A stretch of DNA of 59,945 nt, taken from NCBI GenBank assembly GCA_037044905.1, contig JBAOKB010000021.1:1-59945 (forward strand). The letters run 5' to 3'. Below the pieces are notes generated by a model. It saw nothing but the letters and a program-made list of their open reading frames with translations. It made no database searches and was not told where the DNA came from. Source of the DNA: Hortaea werneckii. Its lineage: Eukaryota > Ascomycota > Dothideomycetes > Mycosphaerellales > Teratosphaeriaceae. Shown here piece by piece: positions 44,401 through 54,712 of the stretch (positions within the stretch are counted from its first letter, which is position 1; each line of letters starts with the position of its first letter). A program made the position numbers and the translations under genes.

Positions 44401-46376
44401 TGCGTCTTGACATCTATCACGTCCAGAGGGTATTCTGGGCCCACCAAGTTGCAGACTTGCCGCACCGAAAGTCCTTCTGGCATCACCATATCCAACTTGT
44501 CCTGCCCGTCATCGCGAACTGAATCATACTCGAAGTCTTCAGGATATAGATCAGCGGTGGCGTCCGCTGGCGATCGACCTGCGGCTGCCACTTTGTCGAA
44601 GTCTTTCCCTTTGCCTGCCCGCTCCTCCCATGGTCTAGGATTCCATTCTGCCGGTATGCAAATGGGCTCGACAAAGGTACCGCTCTTCTCAAAGAACTCG
44701 CGAGTCACCAGTTCCGGCCGGATCCGTGGAAAGCTCTCGCGGTCGAAAGGGAAGAGTGTGCCGTCCTTGATAGGCTGGATGTAATGGTGCTCCATGCTCT
44801 CCTCACTTGTTTTCAGCACGCCTCTCTGCAGCTCAGCATAATCGACAGACGCATGAGCGCGAGCGCTCTTGCGAACATATGTAGTCTTGCCGTGCGCTGG
44901 CTCGCAAGTTTTGCAGAAGAACTTATCGACATCGCGCACTTCGTGAGCCTTCTTAAAGCCCGCACAGTCGATATGGAACCACTTCTTGCAGCCATTGCAA
45001 GAGATCCACTCATCCAGTTCACTGCTTGCAGTGCGCTCTCGTGATGTAAAACAACCAGAGCATATCGTCTCAGACGTAACATCCCCTCGTCTGCGCCCGG
45101 GCTTTTCACGCGATGCTTCTCTTATGAGCATCCCGTTCTCAGGCGGGACGGATGCATTCCGTGAAGATATCCCCGAATTGACAGTTCCGGGTCTGTAGAT
45201 GGCATCGCTCATGCTTTTGCGCCGCACAAAATTTGCTTCTGCTTGCGAGTCAATAGGACCAGCTTTGGTTTTCTTCGCCGCCTTTGCCGGATTTGGCGTC
45301 TTCTTGCGCGACACGGCACGTTTGGAAGTGGCTTTTTCCATGGCACTCTTTTTAGTGACGTTTTTGGACTTGCCCTTAGTGCCGGTACGACGAGTCTTGT
45401 TAGCTTCAGATGTTTCGCTCGTGGCAACATCGGTGCTGTCACCCCGTGAAGCGGTCTCATCCGCGTGAACATGTCGCGGAGCCTGCGGCCGTTCTGACTT
45501 ATCACTGCTTTGGTCTAGCTTTGTGATTGTCTTAAAGTTCAAGGTTTGCGCCCTCGGAGGTTGGGCAGGAGTCGCTTGCTCGACCTTAGCCGCGCTGTCA
45601 GGCACATCGCTACTTTGATGTTGCGCGTACGAGCCTGGTCGGGGAGAGTGGGTCTGATGCGGGCTGAAAGGAGGCAACAAAGGTGTTTGCGCGTGCGTGC
45701 TGGCATTCGCAGTACGTGAGTGGTAGACGTCCCGCGGAAAACTGTTCGCATGAGGCCTCTGTACAGCAGGCTGCGCGGGTCTCGCAGGCGGTGACATGGC
45801 AGTACTCCCTCCAGTTCGGATGTTGAGCAGGAGCGCAGCTTCCTCTACTCGTGATTCGGAATAGTGCGTTGCAGGTCGAGCGGCATGGCCATACCCATAG
45901 CTTGTCGCCGGTCTACTTGCAGCATACGGTCCGACCAGCGGTGATGGCAAGTAATCTGACCTAGAACGCTTGTGCGGTGGCTCAGTCGCTCCATATGCTG
46001 CACCGTAGCTGTATGTGGTGCTGGGTCCATTCTGTTGGCTTGCTGTGGAACCCTTCCTCGCGTGTGTTTGGAAGGACGGGCTCAGAGCGAAGGCAGCTTC
46101 GGCAAGCGTGTCGATTGTAGAGGGAGTGCGCTTATGGCGACTACTCTCCTGCTGGAGGCTCTGTGACCTCGGTTTGGGTGTCGCATTGTAGGCTTGATCC
46201 GTGCGGACAGCGTGGTTTGCCGAGTTGTTGACGGCCGGGTAATTGAACAGCGGCTCGACTGGTCGCAGGCCTGGCGGCGAGAGCGGTTCGACATATGCTC
46301 GTGGGGGCGGAGGCGACCGCGGTGTATCAGGCAGGGCGCCCGTCGGCCGCTTGAAAGTGGTGTTCCAGTTACTCAT
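41479..46376 (-). CDS. jhd1: PHD-JmjC histone demethylase (JHD1/KDM2-like)
   Basis: Three exons, 46376-43782, 43728-42577 and 42519-41479, all phase 0 (1595 aa). The introns are 53 and 58 nt with GCTAAC/ACTAAC branch points. The first 400 residues are disordered and basic. A PHD finger follows (ICSGCF, CNGCKKWFHIDC, FFCKTC; C4HC3). The JmjC domain has FHIDFGGSSVYYHILKGKKTF with His and Asp iron ligands and GWIHAVWTP with the second His. The order PHD then JmjC fits yeast Jhd1 and KDM2, which demethylate H3K36. Beyond the JmjC helical part, residues near 1130 (VACDACRKRRIKC) and 1245 (KACYECRKSKRRC) look like two halves of a Zn2Cys6 cluster; the second is split by intron 2. The C-terminus is disordered. 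Confidence 0.9.
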
Positions 46377-47120
46377 CTCTTGTGCGGACCCCTCGGCGGT
46401 GAAGCGCGGCGGAGGTCGGGAATGGTGGTGAGAGGCACCTCACTCGCGCACCAGGCGCCACACTTGATCCGCGCGAGCGACTGCAATTGGGCCCGCGGTG
46501 GTTTTGAGGTGTTCTGAGTAGATCCAAGCGTGGTATTGTGTGCGTCGAGAGGGGTTGCGCATTTGCCGCAGTGAACGCAGGTGGTGGTGGATCGCGTTGT
46601 GGAGCGCGGTTGCGTGGGGCAGGTCGCAGCAGCCAGGCTACCTAGGCCGAGACGACGCTGCAAGAGGGTTCGATGTCAGTCAGGTCTGAGCGTGGCAGAG
46701 TAGGGCATGTGACTGAATGATCAGCCGTCGTCGTCGTCGCAGTTGTTCAATCCAACATGGGGTTCAATCTCGCAATTATAATGAGGTATATTCCAGGTGC
46801 ATGTGCATTCCAAGAGGCAGCACTGGCAAGGCAAGGCACCAATCACCCGTACAGCCACTCGGGCTCGTCGGGCGGGCTGAGGCGCATTGAGTTTCATCCA
46901 GCTCCAGCTGCGGAGAAGGCGGCGATAAGACCGGGCCTGAGGCAGCCGCTTGACTGATAGCGGAACCTCCCGAGCCTGCACTGTACCGCCATCACGCTCT
47001 CTCTGGAGGTACTACTGTCGGCATCTCGAGCACATCCCACCCCCAACCCCTCCCACCCAGTGCTCGATAACGCCCATCTCACGACTTCAGCATCAATTCT
47101 ACCGCCAACTCAGCCAAGGC
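46377..47120. other. intergenic, 744 bp, divergent promoter
   Basis: Separates the JmjC and SF3B6 start codons. A short CGT/GTC triplet run lies near 46725. No gene seen. Confidence 0.6.
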
Positions 47121-47641
47121 ATGAGTCGTTCGGGCAAGCTCGCTCCCGAAGTCAACCGTGCACTCTTCGTCAAGAACTTGAACTTTCAAGTAAGCACGTG
47201 ATCGACACTGACACGATATGCCTCTCCGCATGCTGACCCAATTAGGTAACACCAGAAGAGCTGTTTGATCTCTTTGGACGCTTCGGCGCGATTCGGTACG
47301 TCTGCGCCTCCTTCCCACCCCAGCATGCGCAAGCTGCCAGGACCGCATCCAAGCGCTTTGCCTGCCTCTCCCCTCTCTCCGTTCCCATGCTAACGTGAGA
47401 CGTGCGCACCAGCCAGATTCGCCAGGGGATAGCCAACAACACCAAAGGCACCGCCTTCGTCGTCTTCGAAGATGTCATGGACGCAAAGAGCGCCTGCGAT
47501 AAGCTGAACGGCTTCAACTTCCAGAACCGCTACCTCGTCGTCCTCTACCACCAGCCCGAGAAGATGGTCAAAGCACAAGCAGATCTCGCCGAAAGGCAGG
47601 AGAGTTTAGAAAAGCTCAAACGGGAGCATGGCATCGAATAG
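47121..47641 (+). CDS. SF3B6: SF3B6/p14, branch-site-binding U2 snRNP subunit
   Basis: Three exons, 47121-47189, 47246-47295 and 47413-47641 (115 aa). The introns are 56 and 117 nt and phases match (0 and 2). One RRM: RALFVKNLNFQVTPEELFDLF with RNP2, and NTKGTAFVVFEDVMDAKSAC with RNP1. The end YQPEKM-like HQPEKMVKA and the C-terminal helix ERQESLEKLKREHGIE are as in p14. It contacts the branch-site adenosine inside SF3b; this fits the intron-rich genome. Human p14 has 125 residues, so the length is normal. After the TAG stop the same frame stays open for 105 codons (see findings). Confidence 0.95.
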
Positions 47642-48212
47642 CGGCGCGGAGATCCAGCGGCGAGTGGTGAGGACTTGCTGCAAGGATCTGGCGCGGTCAA
47701 GCCCGACCAAGCGCCCCACGAGGGCATGAAGAGGAAGGACTCCGGGCTCAGTGTCGGCTCGGCGAGTTCGGTGGAGGATACTTTGGCTCCGAAGACGCGC
47801 GATTTCGCGGTCAAGGAGGCAAATACGACGACAAATGCGACTATGAATACACCGGCGAAGACGGCCGGTACTGCTGTAGCCACTAAGGATGGGAAGAATA
47901 ATGGGAGCGTCTGGCGTCGAGTGCGGATCACGGTTTCCAAATTGGGAGGGAAGGCTTGATTTTTTTTGCTGTGCGAGGTGCTTTTCAGGCTGGCGGTAGA
48001 CTGATCTTACTGCTAGCCGACAATGACATTTTCCGGCTACCAGGCGTGCAAATTTGACACCTGAACCGGGCAAAACATGCCACCCCACACGTACTCATAA
48101 TACCCCGAGCAACCATCGTTCAAGTGAAGTCCACTCGAAGAGCATGGTTCCCCTATTGTGCAGTAAGACTACTGAGCGGCATCTAGGCAAAACGAAGGCA
48201 AAGCTCGCACAT
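47642..48212. other. convergent 3' region, 571 bp, with a 105-codon in-frame extension
   Basis: 47642-47959 continues the SF3B6 frame after TAG, giving an Ala/Thr/Lys-rich sequence that includes VKPDQAPHEGMKRKD and ends RRVRITVSKLGGKA. It has no ATG-started gene of its own near its start. The remainder is the 3' flank of TRK. Confidence 0.5.
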
Positions 48213-50210
48213 CTACGTATCTGGATCCTGACAAGGTTGACTGACATCCGAGCTCTCAGCCTGCGCGCCTCGCTCCGCCTCCCTGATCCTCCTCTCCACA
48301 TTCCTCTCATCTTGCAACCCATCAATATAGTGATGGTCCAGCTCAGCCAGGAGACTCTGGCCCGGCAGGATGATGCTCCGGTCGATAGCCAAAGGCAAAA
48401 TGCGATGACGGCCTCGCAGCATGACAGGGATGAGGATGAGCTTGCTCAGCGTATGGAAATCCCCACAAAGCGAAGTGGTTTTGCCTGGAACGCCGAGCGA
48501 CAGTCCCACGTTCCCATACGCAGAGACAGTCTCGAACATGATGGCGAAAATGGTAAAGCCAGGTGCGTCCGAGTTGAGTCGAGGCTCCTCCACGATACAG
48601 ATTAGGATCCAGGCCAGCGCGATCCACCAGAGATCATAGGCCAACTGGTTACGGATATGCAGCCCACGAAGACGTCCCTTTTTCGGATCTTGCCGCTTCT
48701 TCTTGTTCTTAGCGGCGTCGTCCGCTTCCAGTTGCTCCGCGTCGAGCCCTACGCTTCGCTCTTCGTAGATGTTGGTCGTGCGGAGGGAGATCAGGAGCGG
48801 GTACACGGAGAAGTACATGACGACCATGTAGATGACCTTCATCGCGGGGGCGAGGCTGGAGATGGTCAGCACGTACAGACCGCTACTACGCGTGCCCAGA
48901 CATTGGTAGAGACCATCCATGATTCTCGTCCCGAGAGGCCAGGCGTCGACGGCTGTTTGGTTGATGTTGAGGATTTCGAATAGAAGCCATTCAGTCGCGA
49001 TGAGGCCGAGCTGGGTAGCCGCTAAGACCCAAGTGGTCCTCCCATCGAACAGCCAAAGGTAGCAGCGGCGCGGGTGATGCAGTAAGAAAGCGATCGAGTG
49101 ATGGAACTCTGCCTCCTTGGGCACGACTTTCGAGAGAATCCAAAGGTAGCACCGCAGGAAGATCGGATAAAACGTATTACCTGCAATTACGCCAGCGCCG
49201 GTGACAATGAGGATCAGCCAGTTGCTCTGGAAAGGTATCATAGACGCCACAAGCGGTGTCAGTCCGCAGTTGGTGTACGACGACGTCGCAATGAAGACGG
49301 CCCACCATGCTGGGCTCAAGTTTCCCGCCTGAGAGTCGCGCAGCACTTCTGCTACAGGCTGGTAGATGGAAGCGTAAGGCACCAAAATGACCATCAGCAG
49401 AACAATCCAGAAGGCTGTATGCAAAGGTAATAGCCAACACAAGATTTGTAGCGCGCGATATTCTACACCGCCGAGCTCGGCGTACTCTGCCTCGTTCAGT
49501 TGGCGGAATCGTCCCCTCGAGTCGAGCTTGGGTCGGAAGGATAGATAATGGTGCTCTTCAGGCTGACGTCCAGCATTCGCCGTCCAATCGGACAGTGCTG
49601 AAGTAGTCTTGCGCCAGAGATTCGTCTCCCATGGCGCTACCAAGCCGCATATCCGTCTAATAGGAGTCATCCATCGAGGTCGTGGGCTTGGAGACTCTCC
49701 CGTAGATTGATCTGGCGCAGGGGCTTTGCCTGGAATTCGAAGTCGTCGTGGCTCATGAGTTTGACGCGCCGCGAGCTCTTCATCAATATTTGCTACCAGT
49801 TTCTGCGCATGCCTGCTGGTGGCAACTTGATCTCCAATTCGCTTCCGGAATAGATAACGCCGAACAAAGACGACGCTCGCGCTAATGGTGCTCAGGTCCC
49901 CAAGAATCATCAAGACGAAGAGAATACTTTGCTGGTAAGTGGTTGGCACATTGAGATCCACCGTATTGAGACCAGTCGCTGTCATGGCGCTAGCAGTAAG
50001 GAAGAGAGAGTCGATGTAGCGAATCTTCTGAAGTCCATTGCCACGATCCCTGGAGGTATTCGATGCATGGAAGACGAATGAGGTGATCAGGATCGTGACC
50101 ACAAAGTAAGCCAGGTGACACCTATAGAAGTTCGGCTTGAACCAGCGCCAGATGCCGCGAAGGGATTCCATGAGTGGACGTCGGGCCCTAGGCTCGAGCT
50201 CGTCGCTCAT
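48213..50210 (-). CDS. TRK1: TRK-family potassium transporter
   Basis: Single exon, 665 aa, ATG 50210. The four membrane-pore-membrane units of Trk/Ktr/HKT carriers are visible. Filter glycines are in TATGLNT, SYTNCGLTP, GTRSSGLYV and SAYGNVGLS. Between units 1 and 2 lies a hydrophilic loop of about 120 residues (MSDELEP start; loop from RIGDQVATSR to HHYLSFRPK), shorter than the loop of yeast Trk1 (1235 aa). The C-terminal tail is hydrophilic. These proteins take up K+ at the plasma membrane, driven by membrane potential. The size fits the short fungal TRK class. It is divergent from the BLI-3-like gene. Confidence 0.93.
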   Translation of the reverse strand: MSDELEPRARRPLMESLRGIWRWFKPNFYRCHLAYFVVTILITSFVFHASNTSRDRGNGLQKIRYIDSLFLTASAMTATGLNTVDLNVPTTYQQSILFVLMILGDLSTISASVVFVRRYLFRKRIGDQVATSRHAQKLVANIDEELAARQTHEPRRLRIPGKAPAPDQSTGESPSPRPRWMTPIRRICGLVAPWETNLWRKTTSALSDWTANAGRQPEEHHYLSFRPKLDSRGRFRQLNEAEYAELGGVEYRALQILCWLLPLHTAFWIVLLMVILVPYASIYQPVAEVLRDSQAGNLSPAWWAVFIATSSYTNCGLTPLVASMIPFQSNWLILIVTGAGVIAGNTFYPIFLRCYLWILSKVVPKEAEFHHSIAFLLHHPRRCYLWLFDGRTTWVLAATQLGLIATEWLLFEILNINQTAVDAWPLGTRIMDGLYQCLGTRSSGLYVLTISSLAPAMKVIYMVVMYFSVYPLLISLRTTNIYEERSVGLDAEQLEADDAAKNKKKRQDPKKGRLRGLHIRNQLAYDLWWIALAWILICIVEEPRLNSDAPGFTIFAIMFETVSAYGNVGLSLGVPGKTTSLCGDFHTLSKLILIPVMLRGRHRILPLAIDRSIILPGQSLLAELDHHYIDGLQDERNVERRIREAERGAQAESSDVSQPCQDPDT

Positions 50211-50687
50211 TGAGATTCACCCATCGTTGCGGTCATTGACGCCACGGGTGGATTTGGGAATTGGGCGATGCATTGATCAGATGGAAATAGCGAAGTTGGC
50301 CTCGCTGAGAATACTTGGAGTCAAATCTCACGACTAGGAGATAGGATGCTGTATGAGGAGCGCTATCGATATAAACAAAGTCCCCACTGAGAAATTTCTC
50401 CTAGGCAAGCAGACCTCTGACGCGTGATGATATCCATCGGGGATACGATTGAAGATCGCGGCTGTATCCGAGCGATTGTATCACGATGCATGACGTCTGT
50501 CACAGTGGGGTTCATGTCAGGTCCCTCTGTCAACAGTCAAACAGAAACTCGTTCGTACCGTCTCTACATCATTGCTACAACTTTTACATCTTCCACCAAA
50601 CCACCATCCTCTTTCAACCACCTGGTAAGTGTCTTGACATTAAACCTATATCATCAACGCTTTGTCCCATTCCGTCATCCATCGACC
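50211..50687. promoter_or_regulatory. divergent TRK / BLI-3-like promoter with GATC/CGAT motifs
   Basis: Contains GATACGATT (50442-50450), GATCGCG (50454-50460) and GCGATT (50472-50477). These are close to the GATNC...CGATN light-response element known from Neurospora. A GTAAGT donor-like site lies at 50625-50630 in the leader. Functions are inferred. Confidence 0.45.
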
Positions 50688-51537
50688 ATGAATGCAATTG
50701 CCCCACTTTGTCGACACACTCTCCGTTCCTCGACACGCCTTCCTCAAGCCCGGCAGCTTCAACGAGCTTCTTTACTCACATCTCGTCCCAGACATCCACA
50801 ACCAGCGTCACGTCCAACTTCATTTCCCACAAGACACTACTCGAGCAACACCGACAACATGTCCTTCAGCAACACCGACACCGGCAACAAGCCGGCCGAC
50901 CCTTACACTGCAACCAACATCCAGGACCCGGGCTTGAAGGAGAAGGTAGAGGACCTGGTCAACTTCGTCAGCAGATGCAAGTTCTGCATGATGACTACGG
51001 AAACGCCCAACGGCCTGTTGGCAAGCCGATGCATGGCTCTGGCCGCCAAGGTAAGACAGAACCGCCCCACGCAGAAGGGAACCCCAGATAGGAACAGAGA
51101 AACTGACTCTCCTCCCGTGATAGGAGGGCCACGGCGTCGACTACATCTTCCACGCCAACTCCGAATCAGGCAAGACGGACGACCTCGCCGCGCACAAGTC
51201 GGTGAACCTGGGCTTCCTGAACAACTCCGGCGAATGGGCCTCCATCTCAGGCACTGCAAGCGTCGAGACGGACCGGGAGAAAGTGCACCAGTACTACAGC
51301 CCGGCGCTGAAGGCGTGGGTGGGCGACCTGGGCGACGGCAAGCACGATGGTGGACCCGACGACCCCCGCATCGTCGTCATCAAGGTCACGTCCAAGACGG
51401 CGCAGTATGCCGTCTCCCGCCGGACGGCGATCGGTGGCGCCATTGAGGTCGCCAAGGGCGTTTTGACGGGCGAGGCCGCCCAGGTCAACAAGCTGCGTCA
51501 TTTGGATGAGCAGGAGCTGCAGACTGCTAGGTCGTAG
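50688..51537 (+). CDS. bli-3: BLI-3-like FMN-binding split-barrel protein (PPOX-like)
   Basis: Two exons, 50688-51050 and 51124-51537, phase 0 (258 aa). The 73-nt intron has a GTAAGA donor and a GATAG acceptor. The split-barrel domain (general stress protein 26 / pyridoxamine-phosphate-oxidase-like) covers about residues 70-245: DLVNFVSRCKFCMMTTETPN, SGKTDDLAAHKSVNLGF, EWASISGTASVETD and DPRIVVIKVT. It resembles Neurospora BLI-3, which is blue-light induced. Residues 1-53 are Arg/Ser rich, lack acids and end RHYSS, a clear mitochondrial presequence. A second Met at residue 58 (50859) starts the usual cytosolic form, so two isoforms are possible. It likely binds FMN; the activity is unknown. 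Confidence 0.85.
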
Positions 51538-51784
51538 GATGGTGATTATTTTTGCGCAAGGAGCCTCTTTGGTTTGATGGAATGCTTGAGGCGACATGTT
51601 AGCCCCAGGCTTAGTGCTTAATGAATATGCGTCCACGTCTGAAACGTCAATGATAGTCAAGGAAATCAGTTCTCAAGCAAGTGATTGTAGGAATGATCGT
51701 CCCCAACGACCAGTGGGCCTTTCAAGATTCATGAAGTCTGTGGTCTTCTCGCAAGAAGGTTCGTTGACTCTGACAGCTATCCAC

Positions 51785-54229
51785 TTAGTGACTGATATAC
51801 TGGAAAACTGCGCTAACATCCTTCTCCGAGGTCTCTTGCCGCAAAAGCAAGTCCTGAATCTTCCCCATAGCCCCATTCTCGCCATCATTGACAAGATGGT
51901 TCCATGTACTCGTATCACCGTAGAGCATAGCAGGTGCCTTGATATTCTGCTTCCCGTCCTTACATCGCTTGCACTTGAAAGTATCATGGGTATCGCTAGT
52001 TGTGCCGGGCTGGTATTGGAACAGTTCACGGAGAGAGTCCACGCTGAAGTGACGTTCGACGTCCTCTGCCGAATCAACCACACAGGACGAAAGCGACTGT
52101 TTGTGCGACTGCCGTTGGAAGATCTTCTCCTCGATCGTGCCGGTCGCGATGAAGCGGTAGACGAAACAGTCCTTCTTCTGTCCATCACGCCAAACACGCG
52201 CGAGCGCTTGTTGGTCGGCTGCAGGATTCCAGTCTGGGTCGAAGAGTACCAGTCTGTTGGCTCCGATGAGATTGAGTCCACAGCCACCGGCTTTTGATGA
52301 GAGCAGGAAGACAAACTCAGGTCCCTCGGGATCGTTGAACTTGTCGACCAGCTTCTGCCGCTTATTGACGTTCATGGTGCCGTCCAGTCTCAAAGAACCA
52401 TATCGACGACTTCTGCACAGCTGCTCAAAGACGTCTAACGTTTGCGTGTAATTTGAGATGAGGACAATTTTGTCGTTGGTGTCCTGCCGGATGCGTGCAA
52501 GCATGCGGTCCAACACTTGCATTTTGCCCGAGTACCATGGCTTGACATCACGATCGCGACCACGGGCGTCCTTGGGTACGAAATCATCCGGGAAATGCTT
52601 CTCGCAGCCGGGTAGATCCTCAGGCAGATTGAGCAGGTCAGGGTGATTGCAAAGCTTCTTCAGCATACCAATGGCTTTCAGTGGCTGGCTACCCTTGCCG
52701 CGAAGAAGGCTTTGAATCTCCGGTGACTTGAGGAAATAATTGTACAAGTCAAGCTGGAAGGGCGCGAGATTGCAGAAGACGACGTGCTCGTACTTGAGCG
52801 GCAAGTACTTGGACAAGATTTCGTTCGAGCGACGGATGATGAACTTGTTGACCATGGCAAGCAATTGATTCAATCGCTCAGTGCCTTTCTGTACATCGGC
52901 GTCAGAGCCGGCAGCATCACGCCCTCTCAAGATCGGAATCTCGTATTGCTTCCGGAATTCTTGCCTGGTGCCCAGATAGCCGGGGTTCGCGAAATTGAGG
53001 AGAGCAAAGTATTCTGAAAGGTCGTTCTGGATCGGCGTTCCTGAAAGAATGACGCGCTTCTTCACGTTAAGACCATTAAGCGCCTCAAATGTCTGGCTTT
53101 CGCCATTCTTCAAACGATGACCTTCATCGCAGAGCATCAATCCAATAGGTGTTCCTGCAAGTTCTTGAACGTACATTCGGAGTGTCTCGTAGCTGACGAT
53201 AAGTACGGGTCTTGTCACTGCTCTTCCAGTGGCAGATGCCCACTGACGCATCTGAAGCGTAAGTTCGTCTTTGGAGGCTTTGCCGTCCACGGCAAATGGT
53301 GTTATTGCATCCTTGCCCAGCCATTTTCCAAGCTCGTTGGCCCAATTTCTCACCAAACTTGAAGGGCAGGCAATGATACATTTCTGGATAGTGCTCTTCC
53401 CAGCATCAGGTGACTGCCTCAACAGTGTCCACATCAGTGCAATGCATTGCAATGTCTTCCCCAGCCCCATTTCGTCTGCCATGATACAGCCATGAGCATT
53501 CTCATCGATCAAGCCCGTAGTGCATCGATATAAAAATTTGACACCTTCGACCTGATGCGGACGGAGTACCTTTGCCAGCCGCGGATCGATAACTACAGGA
53601 ACTCGTGGTCGGTCATCGTCCACCTTCTTCTTGATGCCTAATATATCGGCTAAGCTCTTGTGCATAAGCGGCTCTTCTATCTTTGGCTTCTCAGCTTGCT
53701 CTTCCTCGCGCTGGGTGCCATCGTCGTCTTGATGTTTTTGGGGCTTGTCGTCCACTGTGGGGTCGTATAAAACTATGGCGAACTCTCCCGATGGGTCATG
53801 GAGAGGCTTGGCTACGAAGACCGCACCCTGTCTCAAGCCGAGGAGGGGTGGCGGTCTGGCAGCATTGTATCCGGCTGCATCTTTGTTTTTCAGCGGAATC
53901 GAAAAGCGTGTGCGGAAGGTCGAGTCCTTGTCTTTTGGCTTGAAGACGGGGAAGCGGTTGACATCTCGTGTCGCAAGCGCAAGGCGGTCATCGTTGCTGT
54001 ACGGTTTGTCGCCATCTTCAGCAGTGTTGTCGTCACCCGTATAATCGACTTTTCTTCTCTTCCGCGCTGGCTTCTCTGACGTTCGGGATGGCGTGTTCGC
54101 GCCAGGACATTTGAAGGGTTTCACCAGACGGTCGGCAGATTGTGGTGTGCCACCGTATAGACGAGCTCGAGGCTTTTGAGGGGCTGGCGCAACGTTCTCC
54201 TTGTTCTCCGCAGCAATAGCGACGGTCAT
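51785..54229 (-). CDS. RAD54: RAD54 DNA-dependent ATPase / translocase
   Basis: Single exon; ATG 54229 gives 814 aa and begins MTVAIAAENKENV. The open frame extends 60 codons further up without need. SNF2 motifs: LRPHQVEGVKFLYRC, DEMGLGKTLQCIAL (Walker A), LCDEGHRLKN (Walker B DEGH), LSGTPIQNDL, IVLISNYTQTLD, LRLDGTMNVNKRQKLVD, LLSSKAGGCGLNLIGANRL and ARVWRDGQKKDCFVYRF. The RAD54 subgroup is marked by the N-terminal RFSIPLKNKD region, the HDPSGEFAIVLYDPT stretch, and the C-terminal zinc-like CKRCKDG. It works with Rad51 in homologous recombination, moving on duplex DNA and remodelling D-loops. It converges with the BLI-3-like gene. Confidence 0.97.
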   Translation of the reverse strand: MTVAIAAENKENVAPAPQKPRARLYGGTPQSADRLVKPFKCPGANTPSRTSEKPARKRRKVDYTGDDNTAEDGDKPYSNDDRLALATRDVNRFPVFKPKDKDSTFRTRFSIPLKNKDAAGYNAARPPPLLGLRQGAVFVAKPLHDPSGEFAIVLYDPTVDDKPQKHQDDDGTQREEEQAEKPKIEEPLMHKSLADILGIKKKVDDDRPRVPVVIDPRLAKVLRPHQVEGVKFLYRCTTGLIDENAHGCIMADEMGLGKTLQCIALMWTLLRQSPDAGKSTIQKCIIACPSSLVRNWANELGKWLGKDAITPFAVDGKASKDELTLQMRQWASATGRAVTRPVLIVSYETLRMYVQELAGTPIGLMLCDEGHRLKNGESQTFEALNGLNVKKRVILSGTPIQNDLSEYFALLNFANPGYLGTRQEFRKQYEIPILRGRDAAGSDADVQKGTERLNQLLAMVNKFIIRRSNEILSKYLPLKYEHVVFCNLAPFQLDLYNYFLKSPEIQSLLRGKGSQPLKAIGMLKKLCNHPDLLNLPEDLPGCEKHFPDDFVPKDARGRDRDVKPWYSGKMQVLDRMLARIRQDTNDKIVLISNYTQTLDVFEQLCRSRRYGSLRLDGTMNVNKRQKLVDKFNDPEGPEFVFLLSSKAGGCGLNLIGANRLVLFDPDWNPAADQQALARVWRDGQKKDCFVYRFIATGTIEEKIFQRQSHKQSLSSCVVDSAEDVERHFSVDSLRELFQYQPGTTSDTHDTFKCKRCKDGKQNIKAPAMLYGDTSTWNHLVNDGENGAMGKIQDLLLRQETSEKDVSAVFQYISH

Positions 54230-54712
54230 TGCGTGTATGCGCTTGGTGTATGCCCGTGCTAGGAATCGTACGTTTGGAACACAGTGTGGTGATCGAAGTG
54301 GCAAATGGAGATGACCGACAAGCGCGTTCCCAACACGCGCGCTTGCCGGAACGCCAGGGCGCCTGGAACGCGAATCGAACGCGCGAAGCACGTGAGATGA
54401 CCAACCCACACCGCGCGTGGAAGGGAGGTATGCCGAGATCCATTATGTGCAACCCCCCACCTCTCCGCTTGACGTGCTCGGCCTACTGAACGCTCGAACT
54501 TCACCCTTCTGCGTGTCGTGGCCGATACGGCCAACTGCCCTGGTCTGGCTGTGCAAGATAGGCCACCATTCTCAGGTCCTGTGGTGCCAATGCTCTAACA
54601 AATCTTCACTAATGTCATTGCCTTCCCATTGCATCCTGACTGCGATTTTTCCGTGATTTCTTGATATCGTCCACACGGTCTTCGGCGACGCGAGCCCTGC
54701 CCAGAATCAACC
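54230..54712. other. intergenic, 483 bp, divergent promoter
   Basis: Between the RAD54 and P450 starts. It is rich in CGCG near 54310-54420, including an ACGCG tract that could fit MCB-type cell-cycle sites (inference). Confidence 0.5.

Noticed and set aside
47675..47959. independent small gene
   Set aside because: The apparent start is a non-ATG codon and the frame is simply the continuation of SF3B6 after its stop; treated as an extension instead.
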